43,011 bases of DNA from the NCBI GenBank assembly GCA_002189035.1, contig NEEC01000311.1, positions 1 through 43,011 of the forward strand, read 5' to 3'. This stretch comes from Utricularia gibba (lineage: Eukaryota; Streptophyta; Magnoliopsida; Lamiales; Lentibulariaceae). Under the pieces are notes generated by a model. That model was not told the DNA's origin. It did not search any database and saw only the letters and a program-made list of their open reading frames with translations. The position numbers and the translations under genes are program-made. Each line of letters opens with the position of its first letter. Position 1 is the stretch's first letter. Positions 1 to 10,315 of this stretch are shown here, piece by piece.

Positions 1-329
1 TTATTAGGCTGCCTACATAGTTTTCAAGGAAAAGCTTGTCGTTTCTGGGCGGGTGATGTCGTTGGAACTTCGTTCGGACCCAAGGTTCGTCTGACTCCTT
101 TGCCACATCGGGTCCTACTCGACGAAAATCGTGATGCAGTTATTGAAGTTAGGATGTCATGAGCACCAAAATGGTTTTCTCAACCGCATGCTTTATATTT
201 GAGGAGGCGCTCTCGTGGGGCAACGGTATCGAGCAGGAGGTCGAGTCGAGCTCGGGCCCAGAGTCATTTGTAGCCGACAAAAATATTGATGCATTTATTA
301 ACGTTCGGGCTATTAGGCTGCCTACATAG

Positions 330-487
330 TTTTCTCAAGGAAAAGCTTGTCGTTTCTGGCGGGTGATGTCGTTGGGAACTTCGTTCGGACCCAAGGTTCT
401 GACTGACTCCTTTGCCACATCGGGTCCTACTCGACGAAAATCGTGATGCAGTTATTGAAGTTAGGATGTCATGAGCACCCAAAATGG
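330..487. repeat. First half-unit (alpha) of the composite monomer
   Basis: This ~158-bp half begins at ttttctcaagg and ends just before the second ttttctcaa at 488. It contains the HindIII site and the most conserved stretch of the monomer. It aligns end to end with the half that follows. The 30 bases at 433-462 match 590-619 at 23 positions by hand alignment, and the shared box tgatgca-ttatt lies at 444 and 601. The middle of the half (about 375-425) is too diverged to align confidently. Inferred: the present monomer arose by dimerisation of a ~156-bp ancestor. Confidence 0.8.
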
Positions 488-656
488 TTTTCTCAACCGC
501 ATGCTTTATATTTGAGGAGGCGCTCTCGTGGGGCAACGGTATCGAGCAGGAGGTCGAGTCGAGCTCGGGCCCATAGTCATTTGTAGCTCGGCAAAAAACT
601 TGATGCATTTATTAACGTTGGTTTTAATAGGCTGCCTCAATGGTTTTCTCAAGGAA
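343..656. repeat. Representative full monomer (314 bp, HindIII-site register)
   Basis: This copy runs from one AAGCTT to the base before the next and serves as a reference. In order it holds the HindIII site; a variable G-rich block (ggcgggtgatgtcg); gaacttcgttcgg; ggttctgactgactcc, whose ctgactgactcc I found in only four copies; the conserved block tcctactcgacgaaaa plus tgatgcagttatt at 425-464; tcatgagcacccaaaatgg; gcatgc; a purine-rich stretch with gtcgagtcgagctcggg; cccatag; an A-tract; tgatgcatttattaacgtt; and ttaataggctgcct. Its front is subtype A and its tail subtype B, so it is itself mosaic. About 49% G+C by hand count of 330-643. Confidence 0.95.
488..643. repeat. Second half-unit (beta) of the composite monomer
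   Basis: This ~156-bp half begins at ttttctcaaccgcatgc and ends before the next ttttctcaagg at 644. It carries the SphI-type hexamer gcatgc where alpha carries aagctt, the direct repeat gtcga-gtcga, the 8-bp palindrome cgagctcg, and the A-tract that precedes tgatgcatttatt. Most subtype-diagnostic differences in the window lie in this half: gaggagg or gataagg, gagcagg or gagtagg, cccagag or cccatag, and attagg or ttaatagg. Its homology to alpha is clearest in the first ~45 and last ~55 bases. Confidence 0.8.
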
Positions 657-1595
657 AAGCTTGTCGTTTTGGGCGGGTGATGTCGTTGTGAACTTCGTTC
701 TGACCCAAGGTTCGGTCTGTCTCCTTTGCCAAATCTGGTCCTACTCGACGAAAATCGTGATGCAGTTATTGAAGTTAGGATTTCATGAGCACCCAAAATG
801 CTTTTGTCAATCGCATGCTTTGTAGTTGAGGAGGCGCTCTAGTGGGGCAACGGTATCGGGCAAAAGGTCGAGTCGGGCTCGCTCCCAGAGTCATTTGTAG
901 CCCGACAAAAAAATATTGATGCATTTATTAACGTTCGGCTATTAGGCTGCCTACATAGTTTCTCAAGGAAAAGCTTGTCGTTTCTGGCGGGTGATGTCGT
1001 TGGGAACTTCGTTCGGACCCAAGGTTCTGACTGACTCCTTTGCCACATCGGGTCCTACTCGACGAAAATCGTGATGCAGTTATTGAAGTTAGGATGTCAT
1101 GAGCACCCAAAATGGTTTTCTCAACCGCATGCTTTATATTTGATAAGGCTCTCGTGGGGCAACGGTATCGAGTAGGAGGTCGAGTCGAGCTCGGGCCCAT
1201 AGTCATTTGTAGCTCGGCAAAAAACTTGATGCATTAATTAACGTTGGGTTTAATAGGCTGCCTACATGTTTTCTCAAGGAAAAGCTTGTCGTTTCTGCGC
1301 GGGTGATGTCGTTGGGAACTTCGTTCGGACCCAAGGTTCTGTCTGACTCCTTTGCCACATCGGGTCCTACTCGACGAAAATCGTGATGCAGTTATTGAAG
1401 TTAGGATTTCATGAGCACCCAAAATGGTTTTCTCAACCGCATGCTTTATATTTGATAAGGTGCTCTCGTGGGGCAACGGTATCGAGTAGGAGGTCGAGTC
1501 GAGCTCGGGCCCATAGTCATTTGTAGCTCGGCAAAAACTTGATGCATTTATTAACGTTGGTTTTAATAGGCTGCCTCAATGGTTTTCTCAAGGAA

Positions 1596-1907
1596 AAGCT
1601 TGTCGTTTTTGGGCGGGTGATGTCGTTGTGAACTTCGTTCTGACCCAAGGTTCGGTCTGTCTCCTTTGCCAAATCTGGTCCTACTCGACGAAAATCGTGA
1701 TGCAGTTATTGAAGTTAGGATTTCATGAGCACCCAAAATGCTTTTTTCAATCGCATGCTTTGTAGTTGAGGAGGCGCTCTAGTGGGGCACGGTATCGGGC
1801 AAAAGGTCGAGTCGGCTCGCTCCCAGAGTCATTTTTAGCCTGTCAAAAAAAGTGATGCATTTATTAACGTTGGGTTTTAATAGGCTGCCTACATGGTTCT
1901 CAAGGAA
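1596..1907. repeat. C-subtype monomer (divergent variant), exemplar
   Basis: This copy differs from the others by a linked set of changes: ctgtctcctttgccaaatctgg-type front, gcttttttcaatcgcatgc, gctttgtagttgagg, ctctagtggggcacgg, gggcaaaaggtcgag, gctcgctcccagag and tcatttttagcc. Comparable units start at 657, 2222, 4705, 5639, 6268 and 10943, with partial forms at 8750 and 33536. The set behaves as one block, so C is an old subfamily and not scattered point mutation. In the left block each C unit follows a unit with a B-type tail. Confidence 0.8.
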
Positions 1908-3470
1908 AAGCTTGTCGTTTCTGGGCGGGTGATGTCGTTGGGAACTTCGTTCGGACCCAAGGTTCGTCTGACTCCTTTGCCACATCGGGTCCTACTCGAC
2001 GAAAATCGTGATGCAGTTATTGAAGTTAGGATTTCATGAGCACCCAAAATGGTTTTCTCAACCGCATGCTTTATATTTGATAAGGTGCTCTCGTGGGGCA
2101 ACGGTATCGAGTAGGAGGTCGAGTCGAGCTCGGGCCCATAGTCATTTGTAGCTCGGCAAAAAACTTGATGCATTTATTAACGTTGGTTTTAATAGGCTGC
2201 CTCAATGGTTTTCTCAAGGAAAAGCTTGTCGTTTTTGGGCGGGTGATGTCGTTGTGAACTTCGTTCTGACCCAAGGTTCGGTCTGTCTCCTTTGCCAAAT
2301 CTGGTCCTACTCGACGAAAATCGTGATGCAGTTATTGAAGTTAGGATTTCATGAGCACCCAAAATGCTTTTTTCAATCGCATGCTTTGTAGTTGAGGAGG
2401 CGCTCTAGTGGGGCACGGTATCGGGCAAAAGGTCGAGTCGGGCTCGCTCCCAGAGTCATTTTTAGCCTGTCAAAAAAATGATGCATTTATTAACGTTGGG
2501 TTTTAATAGGCTGCCTACATGGTTTCTCAAGGAAAAGCTTGTCGTTTCTGGGCGGGTGATGTCGGAACTTCGTTCTGACCAAGGTTCGGTCTGACTCCTT
2601 TGCCACATCGGGTCCTACTCGACGAAAATCGTGATGCAGTTATTGAAGTTAGGATGTCATGAGCACCCAAAATGGTTTTCTCAACCGCATGCTTTATATT
2701 TGAGGAGGCGCTCTCGTGGGGCAACGGTATCGAGTAGGAGGTCGAGTCGAGCTCGGGCCCATAGTCATTTGTAGCTCGGCAAAAAACTTGATGCATTAAT
2801 TAACGTTGGGTTTTAATAGAACGCCTACATTGTTTTCTCAAGGAAAAGCTTGTCGTTTTTGGGCGGGTGATTTCGTTGTGAACTTCGTTCTGACCCAACG
2901 TTCGGTCTGACTCCTTTGCCACATCGGGTCCTACTCGACGAAAATCGTGATGCACTTATTAAGTTAGGATGTCAGGAGCACCCAAAATGGTTTTCTCAAC
3001 CGCATGCTTTATATTTGATAAGGTGCTCTCGTGGGGCAACGGTATCGAGTAGGAGGTCGAGTCGAGCTCGGGCCCATAGTCATTTGTAGCTCGGAAAAAA
3101 AAATTGATGCATTTATTAACGTTTGGTTTAATAGGCTGCCTCAATGGTTTTCACAAGGAAAAGCTTGTCGTTTTTGGGCGGGTGATGTCGTTGTGAACTT
3201 CGTTCTGACCATAGGTTCGGTCTGACTCCTTTGCCACATCGGGTCCTACTCGACGAAAATCGTGATGCAGTTATTGAAGTTAGGATATCATGAGCACCCA
3301 AAATGGTTTTCTCAACCGCATGCTTTATATTTGATAAGGCGCTCTCGTGGGGCAACGGTATCGAGCAGGAGGTCGAGTCGAGCTCGGGCCCAGAGTCATT
3401 TGTAGCCAAAAAAATTGATGCATTTATTAACGTTCGGCGCTATTAGCTGCCTACATAGTTTCTCAAGGAA

Positions 3471-3771
3471 AAGCTTGTTTTGAAGTTAGGAAAAACTTCG
3501 TTCGACCAAGGTTCTGTCTGACTCCTTTGCCACATCGGGTCCTACTCGACGAAAATCGTGATGCAGTTATTGAAGTTAGGATGTCATGAGCACCCAAAAT
3601 GGTTTTCTCAACCGCATGCTTTATATTTGAGGAGGCGCTCTCGTGGGGCAACGGTATCGAGCAGGAGGTCGAGTCGAGCTCGGGCCCGAGTCATTTGTAG
3701 CCCGACAAAAAATTGATGCATTTATTAACGTTCGGCTCTTATTAGGCTGCCTACATAGTTTTCTCAAGGAA
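3471..3771. repeat. Patched short monomer (301 bp), copy-1 version
   Basis: Just after AAGCTT the usual tcgtttctgggcgggtgatg-to-ttgg stretch is missing. In its place is ttttgaagttaggaaaa. The 12-mer ttgaagttagga at 3479-3490 is the motif that normally sits about 90 bp downstream (3570-3581 in this same unit). This looks like a templated patch (template switch or short-tract conversion), not a simple deletion. The net loss makes the unit about 10 bp short. Confidence 0.75.
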
Positions 3772-5325
3772 AAGCTTGTCGTTTCTGGGCGGGTGATGTT
3801 GTTGGAACTTCGTTCGGACCCAAGGTTCGTCTGACTCCTTTGCCACATCGGGTCCTACTCGACGAAAATCGTGATGCAGTTATTGAAGTTAGGATGTCAT
3901 GAGCACCCAAAATGCTTTTTCTCAACCGCATGCTTTATATTTGATAGGCGCTCTCGTGGGCAACGGTATCGAGCAGGAGGTCGAGTCGAGCTCGGGCCCA
4001 GAGTCATTTGTAGCCCGACAAAAATATTGATGCATTTATTAACGTTCGGCGCTATTAGGCTGCCTACATAGTTTCTCAAGGAAAAGCTTGTCGTTTCTGG
4101 CGGGTGATGTCGTTGGGAACTTCGTTCGGACCCAAGGTTCTGTCTGACTCCTTTGCCACATCGGGTCCTACTCGACGAAAATCGTGATGCAGTTATTGAA
4201 GTTAGGATGTCATGAGCACCCAAAATGGTTTTCTCAACCGCATGCTTTATATTTGAGGAGGCGCTCTCGTGGGGCAACGGTATCGAGCAGGAGGTCGAGT
4301 CGAGCTCGGGCCCAGAGTCATTTGTAGCCGACAAAAATATTGATGCATTTTTAACGTTCGGTATTAGGCTGCCTACATAGTTTCTCAAGGAAAAGCTTGT
4401 CGTTTCTGGCGGTGATGTCGTTGGAACTTCGTTCGGACCCAAGGTTCTGACTGACTCCTTTGCCACATCGGGTCCTACTCGACGAAAATCGTGATGCAGT
4501 TATTGAAGTTAGGATGTCATGAGCACCCAAAATGGTTTTCTCAACCGCATGCTTTATATTTGAGGAGGCGCTCTCGTGGGGCAACGGTATCGAGCAGGAG
4601 GTCGAGTCGAGCTCGGGCCCATAGTCATTTGTAGCTCGGCAAAAAACTTGATGCATTTATTAACGTTGGTTTTAATAGGCTGCCTCAATGTTTTTCTCAA
4701 GGAAAAGCTTGTCGTTTTTGGGCGGGTGATGTCGTTGTGAACTTCGTTCTGACCCAAGGTTCGGTCTGTCTCCTTTGCCAAATCTGGTCCTACTCGACGA
4801 AAATCGTGATGCAGTTATTGAAGTTAGGATTTCATGAGCACCCAAAATGCTTTTGTCAATCGCATGCTTTGTAGTTGAGGAGGCGCTCTGGGGCACGGTA
4901 TCGGCAAAAGGTCGAGTCGAGCTCGCTCCCAGAGTCATTTGTAGCCGACAAAAATATTGATGCATTTATTAACGTTCGGCGCTATAGGCTGCCTACATAG
5001 TTTCTCAAGGAAAAGCTTATCGTTTCTGGCGGTGATGTCGTTGGGAACTTCGTTCGGACCCAAGGTTCTGTCTGACTCCTTTGCCACATCGGGTCCTACT
5101 CGACGAAAATCGTGATGCAGTTATTGAAGTTAGGATGTCATGAGCACCCAAAATGGTTTTCTCAACCGCATGCTTTATATTTGAGGAGGCGCTCTCGTGG
5201 GGCAACGGTATCGAGTAGGAGGTCGAGTCGAGCTCGGGCCCATAGTCATTTGTAGCTCGGCAAAAACTTGATGCATTAATTAACGTTGGGTTTTAATAGA
5301 ACGCCTACATTGTTTTCTCAAGGAA

Positions 5326-6575
5326 AAGCTTGTCGTTTCTGGCGGGTGATGTCGTTGGAACTTCGTTCGGACCCAAGGTTCGTCTGACTCCTTTGCCACA
5401 TCGGGTCCTACTCGACGAAAATCGTGATGCAGTTATTGAAGTTAGGATTTCATGAGCACCCAAAATGGTTTTCTCAACCGCATGCTTTATATTTGATAAG
5501 GTGCTCTCGTGGGGCAACGGTATCGAGTAGGAGGTCGAGTCGAGCTCGGGCCCATAGTCATTTGTAGCTCGGCAAAAAACTTGATGCATTTATTAACGGT
5601 TGGTTTTAATAGGCTGCCTCAATGGTTTTCTCAAGGAAAAGCTTGTCGTTTTTGGGCGGGTGATGTCGTTGTGAACTTCGTTCTGACCCAAGGTTCGGTC
5701 TGTCTCCTTTGCCAAATCTGGTCCTACTCGACGAAAATCGTGATGCAGTTATTGAAGTTAGGATTTCATGAGCACCCAAAATGCTTTTTTCAATCGCATG
5801 CTTTGTAGTTGAGGAGGCGCTCTAGTGGGGCAACGGTATCGGGCAAAAGGTCGAGTCGGGCTCGCTCCCAGAGTCATTTTTAGCCGTCAAAAAAAGTGAT
5901 GCATTTATTAACGTTGGGTTTTAATAGGCTACCTACATGGTCCTCAAGGAAAAGCTTGTCGTTTCTGCGCGGGTGATGTCGTTGGGAACTTCGTTCGGAC
6001 CCAAGGTTCTGTCTGACTCCTTTGCCACATCGGGTCCTACTCGACGAAAATCGTGATGCAGTTATTGAAGTTAGGATTTCATGAGCACCCAAAATGGTTT
6101 TCTCAACCGCATGCTTTATATTTGATAAGGTGCTCTCGTGGGGCAACGGTATCGAGTAGGAGGTCGAGTCGAGCTCGGGCCCATAGTCATTTGTAGCTCG
6201 GCAAAAAACTTGATGCATTTATTAACGGTTGGTTTTAATAGGCTGCCTCAATGGTTTTCTCAAGGAAAAGCTTGTCGTTTTTGGGCGGGTGATGTCGTTG
6301 TGAACTTCGTTCTGACCCAAGGTTCGGTCTGTCTCCTTTGCCAAATCTGGTCCTACTCGACGAAAATCGTGATGCAGTTATTGAAGTTAGGATTTCATGA
6401 GCACCCAAAATGCTTTTTTCAATCGCATGCTTTGTAGTTGAGGAGGCGCTCTAGTGGGGCACGGTATCGGCAAAGGTCGAGTCGGGCTCGCTCCCAGAGT
6501 CATTTTTAGCCCAAAAAAAATGATGCATTTATTAACGTTGGGTTTAATAGGCTGCCTACATGGTTTCTCAAGGAA
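5326..6575. repeat. Two near-identical B/C dimers (tandem duplication, 629-bp offset)
   Basis: Units at 5326+5639 and 5952+6268 form consecutive dimers. The stretch 5509-5808 appears base-for-base identical to 6138-6437, an unusually high identity for this array. Both dimers contain a B-type tail with the extra G in taacggttgg, followed by a C-type unit with tgcttttttcaatcgc. The equivalent dimers in copy 1 are at 1282 and 1908. This is best explained as a recent duplication or conversion of the dimer within the 13-mer. Confidence 0.7.
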
Positions 6576-7513
6576 AAGCTTGTCGTTTCTGGGCGGGTGA
6601 TGTCTTTTGGAACTTCGTTCTGACCAAGGTTCGGTCTGACTCCTTTGCCACATCGGGTCCTACTCGACGAAAATCGTGATGCAGTTATTGAAGTTAGGAT
6701 GTCATGAGCACCCAAAATGGTTTTCTCAACCGCATGCTTTATATTTGAGGAGGCGCTCTCGTGGGGCAACGGTATCGAGTAGGAGGTCGAGTCGAGCTCG
6801 GGCCCATAGTCATTTGTAGCTCGGCAAAAAACTTGATGCATTATTAACGTTGGGTTTTAATAGAACGCCTACATTGTTTTCTCAAGGAAAAGCTTGTCGT
6901 TTTTGGGCGGGTGATTTCGTTGTGAACTTCGTTCTGACCCAAGTTCGGTCTGACTCCTTTGCCACATCGGGTCCTACTCGACGAAAATCGTGATGCAGTT
7001 ATTAAGTTAGGATGTCAGGAGCACCCAAAATGGTTTTCTCAACCGCATGCTTTATATTGATAAGGTGCTCTCGTGGGGCAACGGTATCGAGTAGGAGGTC
7101 GAGTCGAGCTCGGGCCCATAGTCATTTGTAGCTCGGAAAAAAAATTGATGCATTTATTAACGTTTGGTTTTAATAGGCTGCCTCAATGGTTTTCTCAAGG
7201 AAAAGCTTGTCGTTTTTGGGCGGGTGATGTCGTTGTGAACTTCGTTCTGACCAAGGTTCGGTCTGACTCCTTTGCCACATCGGGTCCTACTCGACGAAAA
7301 TCGTGATGCAGTTATTGAAGTTAGGATTCATGAGCACCCAAAATGGTTTTCTCAACCGCATGCTTTATATTTGATAAGGCGCTCTCGTGGGGCAACGGTA
7401 TCGAGCAGGAGGTCGAGTCGAGCTCGGGCCCAGAGTCATTTGTAGCCCGACAAAAAATTGATGCATTTATTAACGTTCGGCGCTATTAGCTGCCTACATA
7501 GTTTCTCAAGGAA

Positions 7514-7815
7514 AAGCTTGTTTTTGAAGTTAGGTAACTTCGTTCGGACCCAAGGTTCTGTCTGACTCCTTTGCCACATCGGGTCCTACTCGACGAAAAT
7601 CGTGATGCAGTTATTGAAGTTAGGATGTCATGAGCACCCAAAATGGTTTTCTCAACCGCATGCTTTATATTTGAGGAGGCGCTCTCGTGGGGCAACGGTA
7701 TCGAGCAGGAGGTCGAGTCGAGCTCGGGCCCAGAGTCATTTGTAGCCCGACAAAAATATTGATGCATTTATTAACGTTCGGCTCTATTAGGCTGCCTACA
7801 TAGTTTCTCAAGGAA
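7514..7815. repeat. Patched short monomer (302 bp), copy-2 version
   Basis: The same patch as in the unit at 3471: AAGCTTG is followed by tttttgaagttagg (ttgaagttagg at 7524-7534) and then directly by taacttcgttcgg. The offset to the first instance is 4043 bp. The rearrangement therefore happened once and was carried along when the 13-monomer block was duplicated. The bases after the patch differ (gtaactt here, gaaaaactt there), through later mutation or sequence error. Confidence 0.75.
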
Positions 7816-8126
7816 AAGCTTGTCGTTTCTGGGCGGGTGATGTCGTTGGGAACTTCGTTCGACCCAAGGTTCTGTCTGACTCCTTTGCCACATCGGGTCC
7901 TACTCGACGAAAATCGTGATGCAGTTATTGAAGTTAGGATGTCATGAGCACCCAAAATGCTTTTCTCAACCGCATGCTTTATATTTGATAGGCGCTCTCG
8001 TGGGGCAACGGTATCGAGCAGGAGGTCGAGTCGAGCTCGGGCCCAGAGTCATTTGTAGCCCGACAAAAAATTGATGCATTTATTAACGTTCGGCGCTATT
8101 AGGCTGCCTACATGTTTCTCAAGGAA

Positions 8127-9379
8127 AAGCTTGTCGTTTTGGCGGGTGATGTCGTTGGGAACTTCGTTCGGACCCAAGGTTCTGTCTGACTCCTTTGCCA
8201 CATCGGTCCTACTCGACGAAAATCGTGATGCAGTTATTGAAGTTAGGATGTCATGAGCACCCAAAATGGTTTTCTCAACCGCATGCTTTATATTTGAGGA
8301 GGCGCTCTCGTGGGGCAACGGTATCGAGCAGGAGGTCGAGTCGAGCTCGGGCCCAGAGTCATTTGTAGCCCGACAAAAATATTGATGCATTTATTAACGT
8401 TCGGCTCTATTAGGCTGCCTACATAGTTTCTCAAGGAAAAGCTTGTCGTTTCTGGGCGGGTGATGTCGTTGGGAACTTCGTTCGGACCCAAGGTTCTTCT
8501 GACTCCTTTGCCACATCGGGTCCTACTCGACGAAAATCGTGATGCAGTTATTGAAGTTAGGATGTCATGAGCACCCAAAATGGTTTTCTCAACCGCATGC
8601 TTTATATTTGATAAGGTGCTCTCGTGGGCAACGGTATCGAGCAGGAGGTCGAGTCGAGCTCGGGCCCATAGTCATTTGTAGCTCGGCAAAAAACTTGATG
8701 CATTTATTAACGGTTGGTTTTAATAGGCTGCCAATGGTTTCTCAAGGAAAAGCTTGTCGTTTTTGGGCGGGTGATGTCGTTGTGAACTTCGTTTCTGACC
8801 CAAGGTTCGGTCTGTCTCCTTTGCCAAATCTGGTCCTACTCGACGAAAATCGTGATGCAGTTATTGAAGTTAGGATTTCATGAGCACCCAAAATGCTTTT
8901 CTCAACGCATGCTTTGTATTTGAGGAGGCGCTCTCGTGGGGCAACGGTATCGAGCAGGAGGTCGAGTCGAGCTCGGGCCCAGAGTCATTTGTAGCCCGAC
9001 AAAAATATTGATGCATTTATTAACGTTCGGCGCTATTAGGCTGCCTACATAGTTTTTCTCAAGGAAAAGCTTATCGTTTCTGGGCGGGTGATGTCGTTGG
9101 GAACTTCGTTCGGACCAAGGTTCTGTCTGACTCCTTTGCCACATCGGGTCCTACTCGACGAAAATCGTGATGCAGTTATTGAAGTTAGGATGTCATGAGC
9201 ACCCAAAATGGTTTTCTCAACCGCATGCTTTATATTTGAGGAGGCGCTCTCGTGGGGCAACGGTATCGAGTTGGAGGTCGAGTCGAGCTCGGGCCATAGT
9301 CATTTGTAGCTCGGCAAAAAACTTGATGCATTATTAACGTTGGGTTTTAATAGAACGCCTACATTGTTTTTCTCAGGAA
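8127..9379. repeat. Partial third copy of the 13-monomer repeat (first four units)
   Basis: Monomers 27-30 follow the order of units 14-17: A, A/B, C-derived, then an A/B unit ending in tagaacgccta. The fourth units at 5013 and 9067 share the rare change aagcttatcg in place of aagcttgtcg, a private mark of copies 2 and 3 that copy 1 lacks at 971. Colinearity breaks after this. The unit at 9380 has the front of the 2846/6890 type (gatttcgttgtgaac, gatgtcaggag), not that of the expected 5326 type. A recombination junction is therefore likely near 9.4 kb. Confidence 0.65.
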
Positions 9380-10315
9380 AAGCTTCGTTTTTGGGCGGGT
9401 GATTTCGTTGTGAACTTCGTTCTGACCAACAATTCGGTCTGACTCCTTTGCCACATCGGGTCCTACTCGACGAAAATCGTGATGCAGTTATTGAAGTTAG
9501 GATGTCAGGAGCACCCAAAATGGTTTTCTCAACCGCATGCTTTATATTTGATAAGGTGCTCTCGTGGGGCAACGGTATCGAGTAGGAGGTCGAGTCGAGC
9601 TCGGGCCCATAGTCATTTGTAGCTCAGCAAAAAACTTGATGCATTTATTAACGGTTGGTTTTAATAGGCCGCCTAAATGGTTTTCTCAAAAAAGCTTGTC
9701 GTTTTTGGCGGTGATGTCGTTGTGAACTTCGTTCTGACCATAGGTTCGTCTGACTCCTTTGCCACATCGGGTCCTACTCGACGAAAATCGTGATGCAGTT
9801 ATTGAAGTTAGGATGTCATGAGCACCCAAAGTGGTTTTCTCAACCGCATGCTTTATTTTGAGGAGGCGCTCTCGTGGGGCAACGGTATCGAGCAGGAGGT
9901 CGAGTCGAGCTCGGGCCCAGAGTCATTTGTAGCCCGACAAAAATATTGATGCATTTATTAACGTTCGGCGCTATTAGGCTGCCTACATAGTTTCTCAAGA
10001 AAAGCTTGTCGTTTCTGCGCGGGTGATGTCGTTGGAACTTCGTTCGGACCCAAGGTTCTGTCTGACTCCTTTGCCACATCGGGTCCTACTCAACGAAAAT
10101 CGTGATGCAGTTATTGAAGTTAGGATGTCATGAGCACCCAAAATGGTTTTCTCAACCGCATGCTTTATATTTGAGGAGGCGCTCTCGTGGGGCAACGGTA
10201 TCGAGCAGGAGGTCGAGTCGAGCTCGGGCCCATAGTCATTTGTAGCTCGGCAAAAAATTTGATGCATTTATTAACGGTTGGTTTTAATAGGCCGCCTAAT
10301 GGTTTTCTCATGGAA

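Larger units (their letters stand above)
32..4083. repeat. 13-monomer higher-order repeat, copy 1
   Basis: Monomers 1-13 in HindIII register. Each subtype and several private marks recur 13 monomers later at an offset of 4041-4054 bp. Examples are the C-type units at 657, 1596 and 2222; the gatgtcaggag unit at 2846, which also begins with gatttcgttgtgaac; the internal patch unit at 3471; and the ttgataggcgc unit at 3772. The chosen ends are arbitrary, because the sequence is periodic and the array continues to the left. Confidence 0.8.
4084..8126. repeat. 13-monomer higher-order repeat, copy 2
   Basis: Monomers 14-26 reproduce copy 1 in order: A at 4084, A/B hybrid with ctgactgactcc at 4393, C at 4705, then alternating B/C, a gatgtcaggag unit at 6890, the patched short unit at 7514 and the ttgataggcgc unit at 7816. 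The pairing is not perfectly colinear inside the B/C dimers. The unit at 5952 (ctgcgcggg) looks more like 1282 than like 1908, and 5326 more like 1908. This suggests local exchange or conversion between neighbouring dimers. Compared with copy 1, differences are mostly one-base indels in G, C or A runs. Confidence 0.8.

Noticed and set aside
383-400. Possible CENP-B box or similar in the cttcgttcggaccc region
   Set aside because: The spacing of TTCG to the A and CGGG positions of the CENP-B consensus is not met on either strand in the monomer.
389-412. Possible RNA polymerase III internal promoter (B box-like ggttcg) suggesting a tRNA-derived repeat
   Set aside because: The bases after ggttcg do not fit the B-box consensus, no A box lies at a suitable distance upstream, and no tRNA fold is apparent.
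555-575. Stem-loop or regulatory site at gtcgagtcgagctcggg
   Set aside because: Only an 8-bp palindrome (cgagctcg) and a 5-bp direct repeat are present. There is no extended hairpin and no T-run, so it is neither a terminator nor a clear operator.
5509-5808. Two identical plus-strand 99-codon frames (also at 6138-6437)
   Set aside because: Their identity reflects the duplicated satellite dimer. They lie in the conserved parts of two neighbouring monomers and show no coding features.
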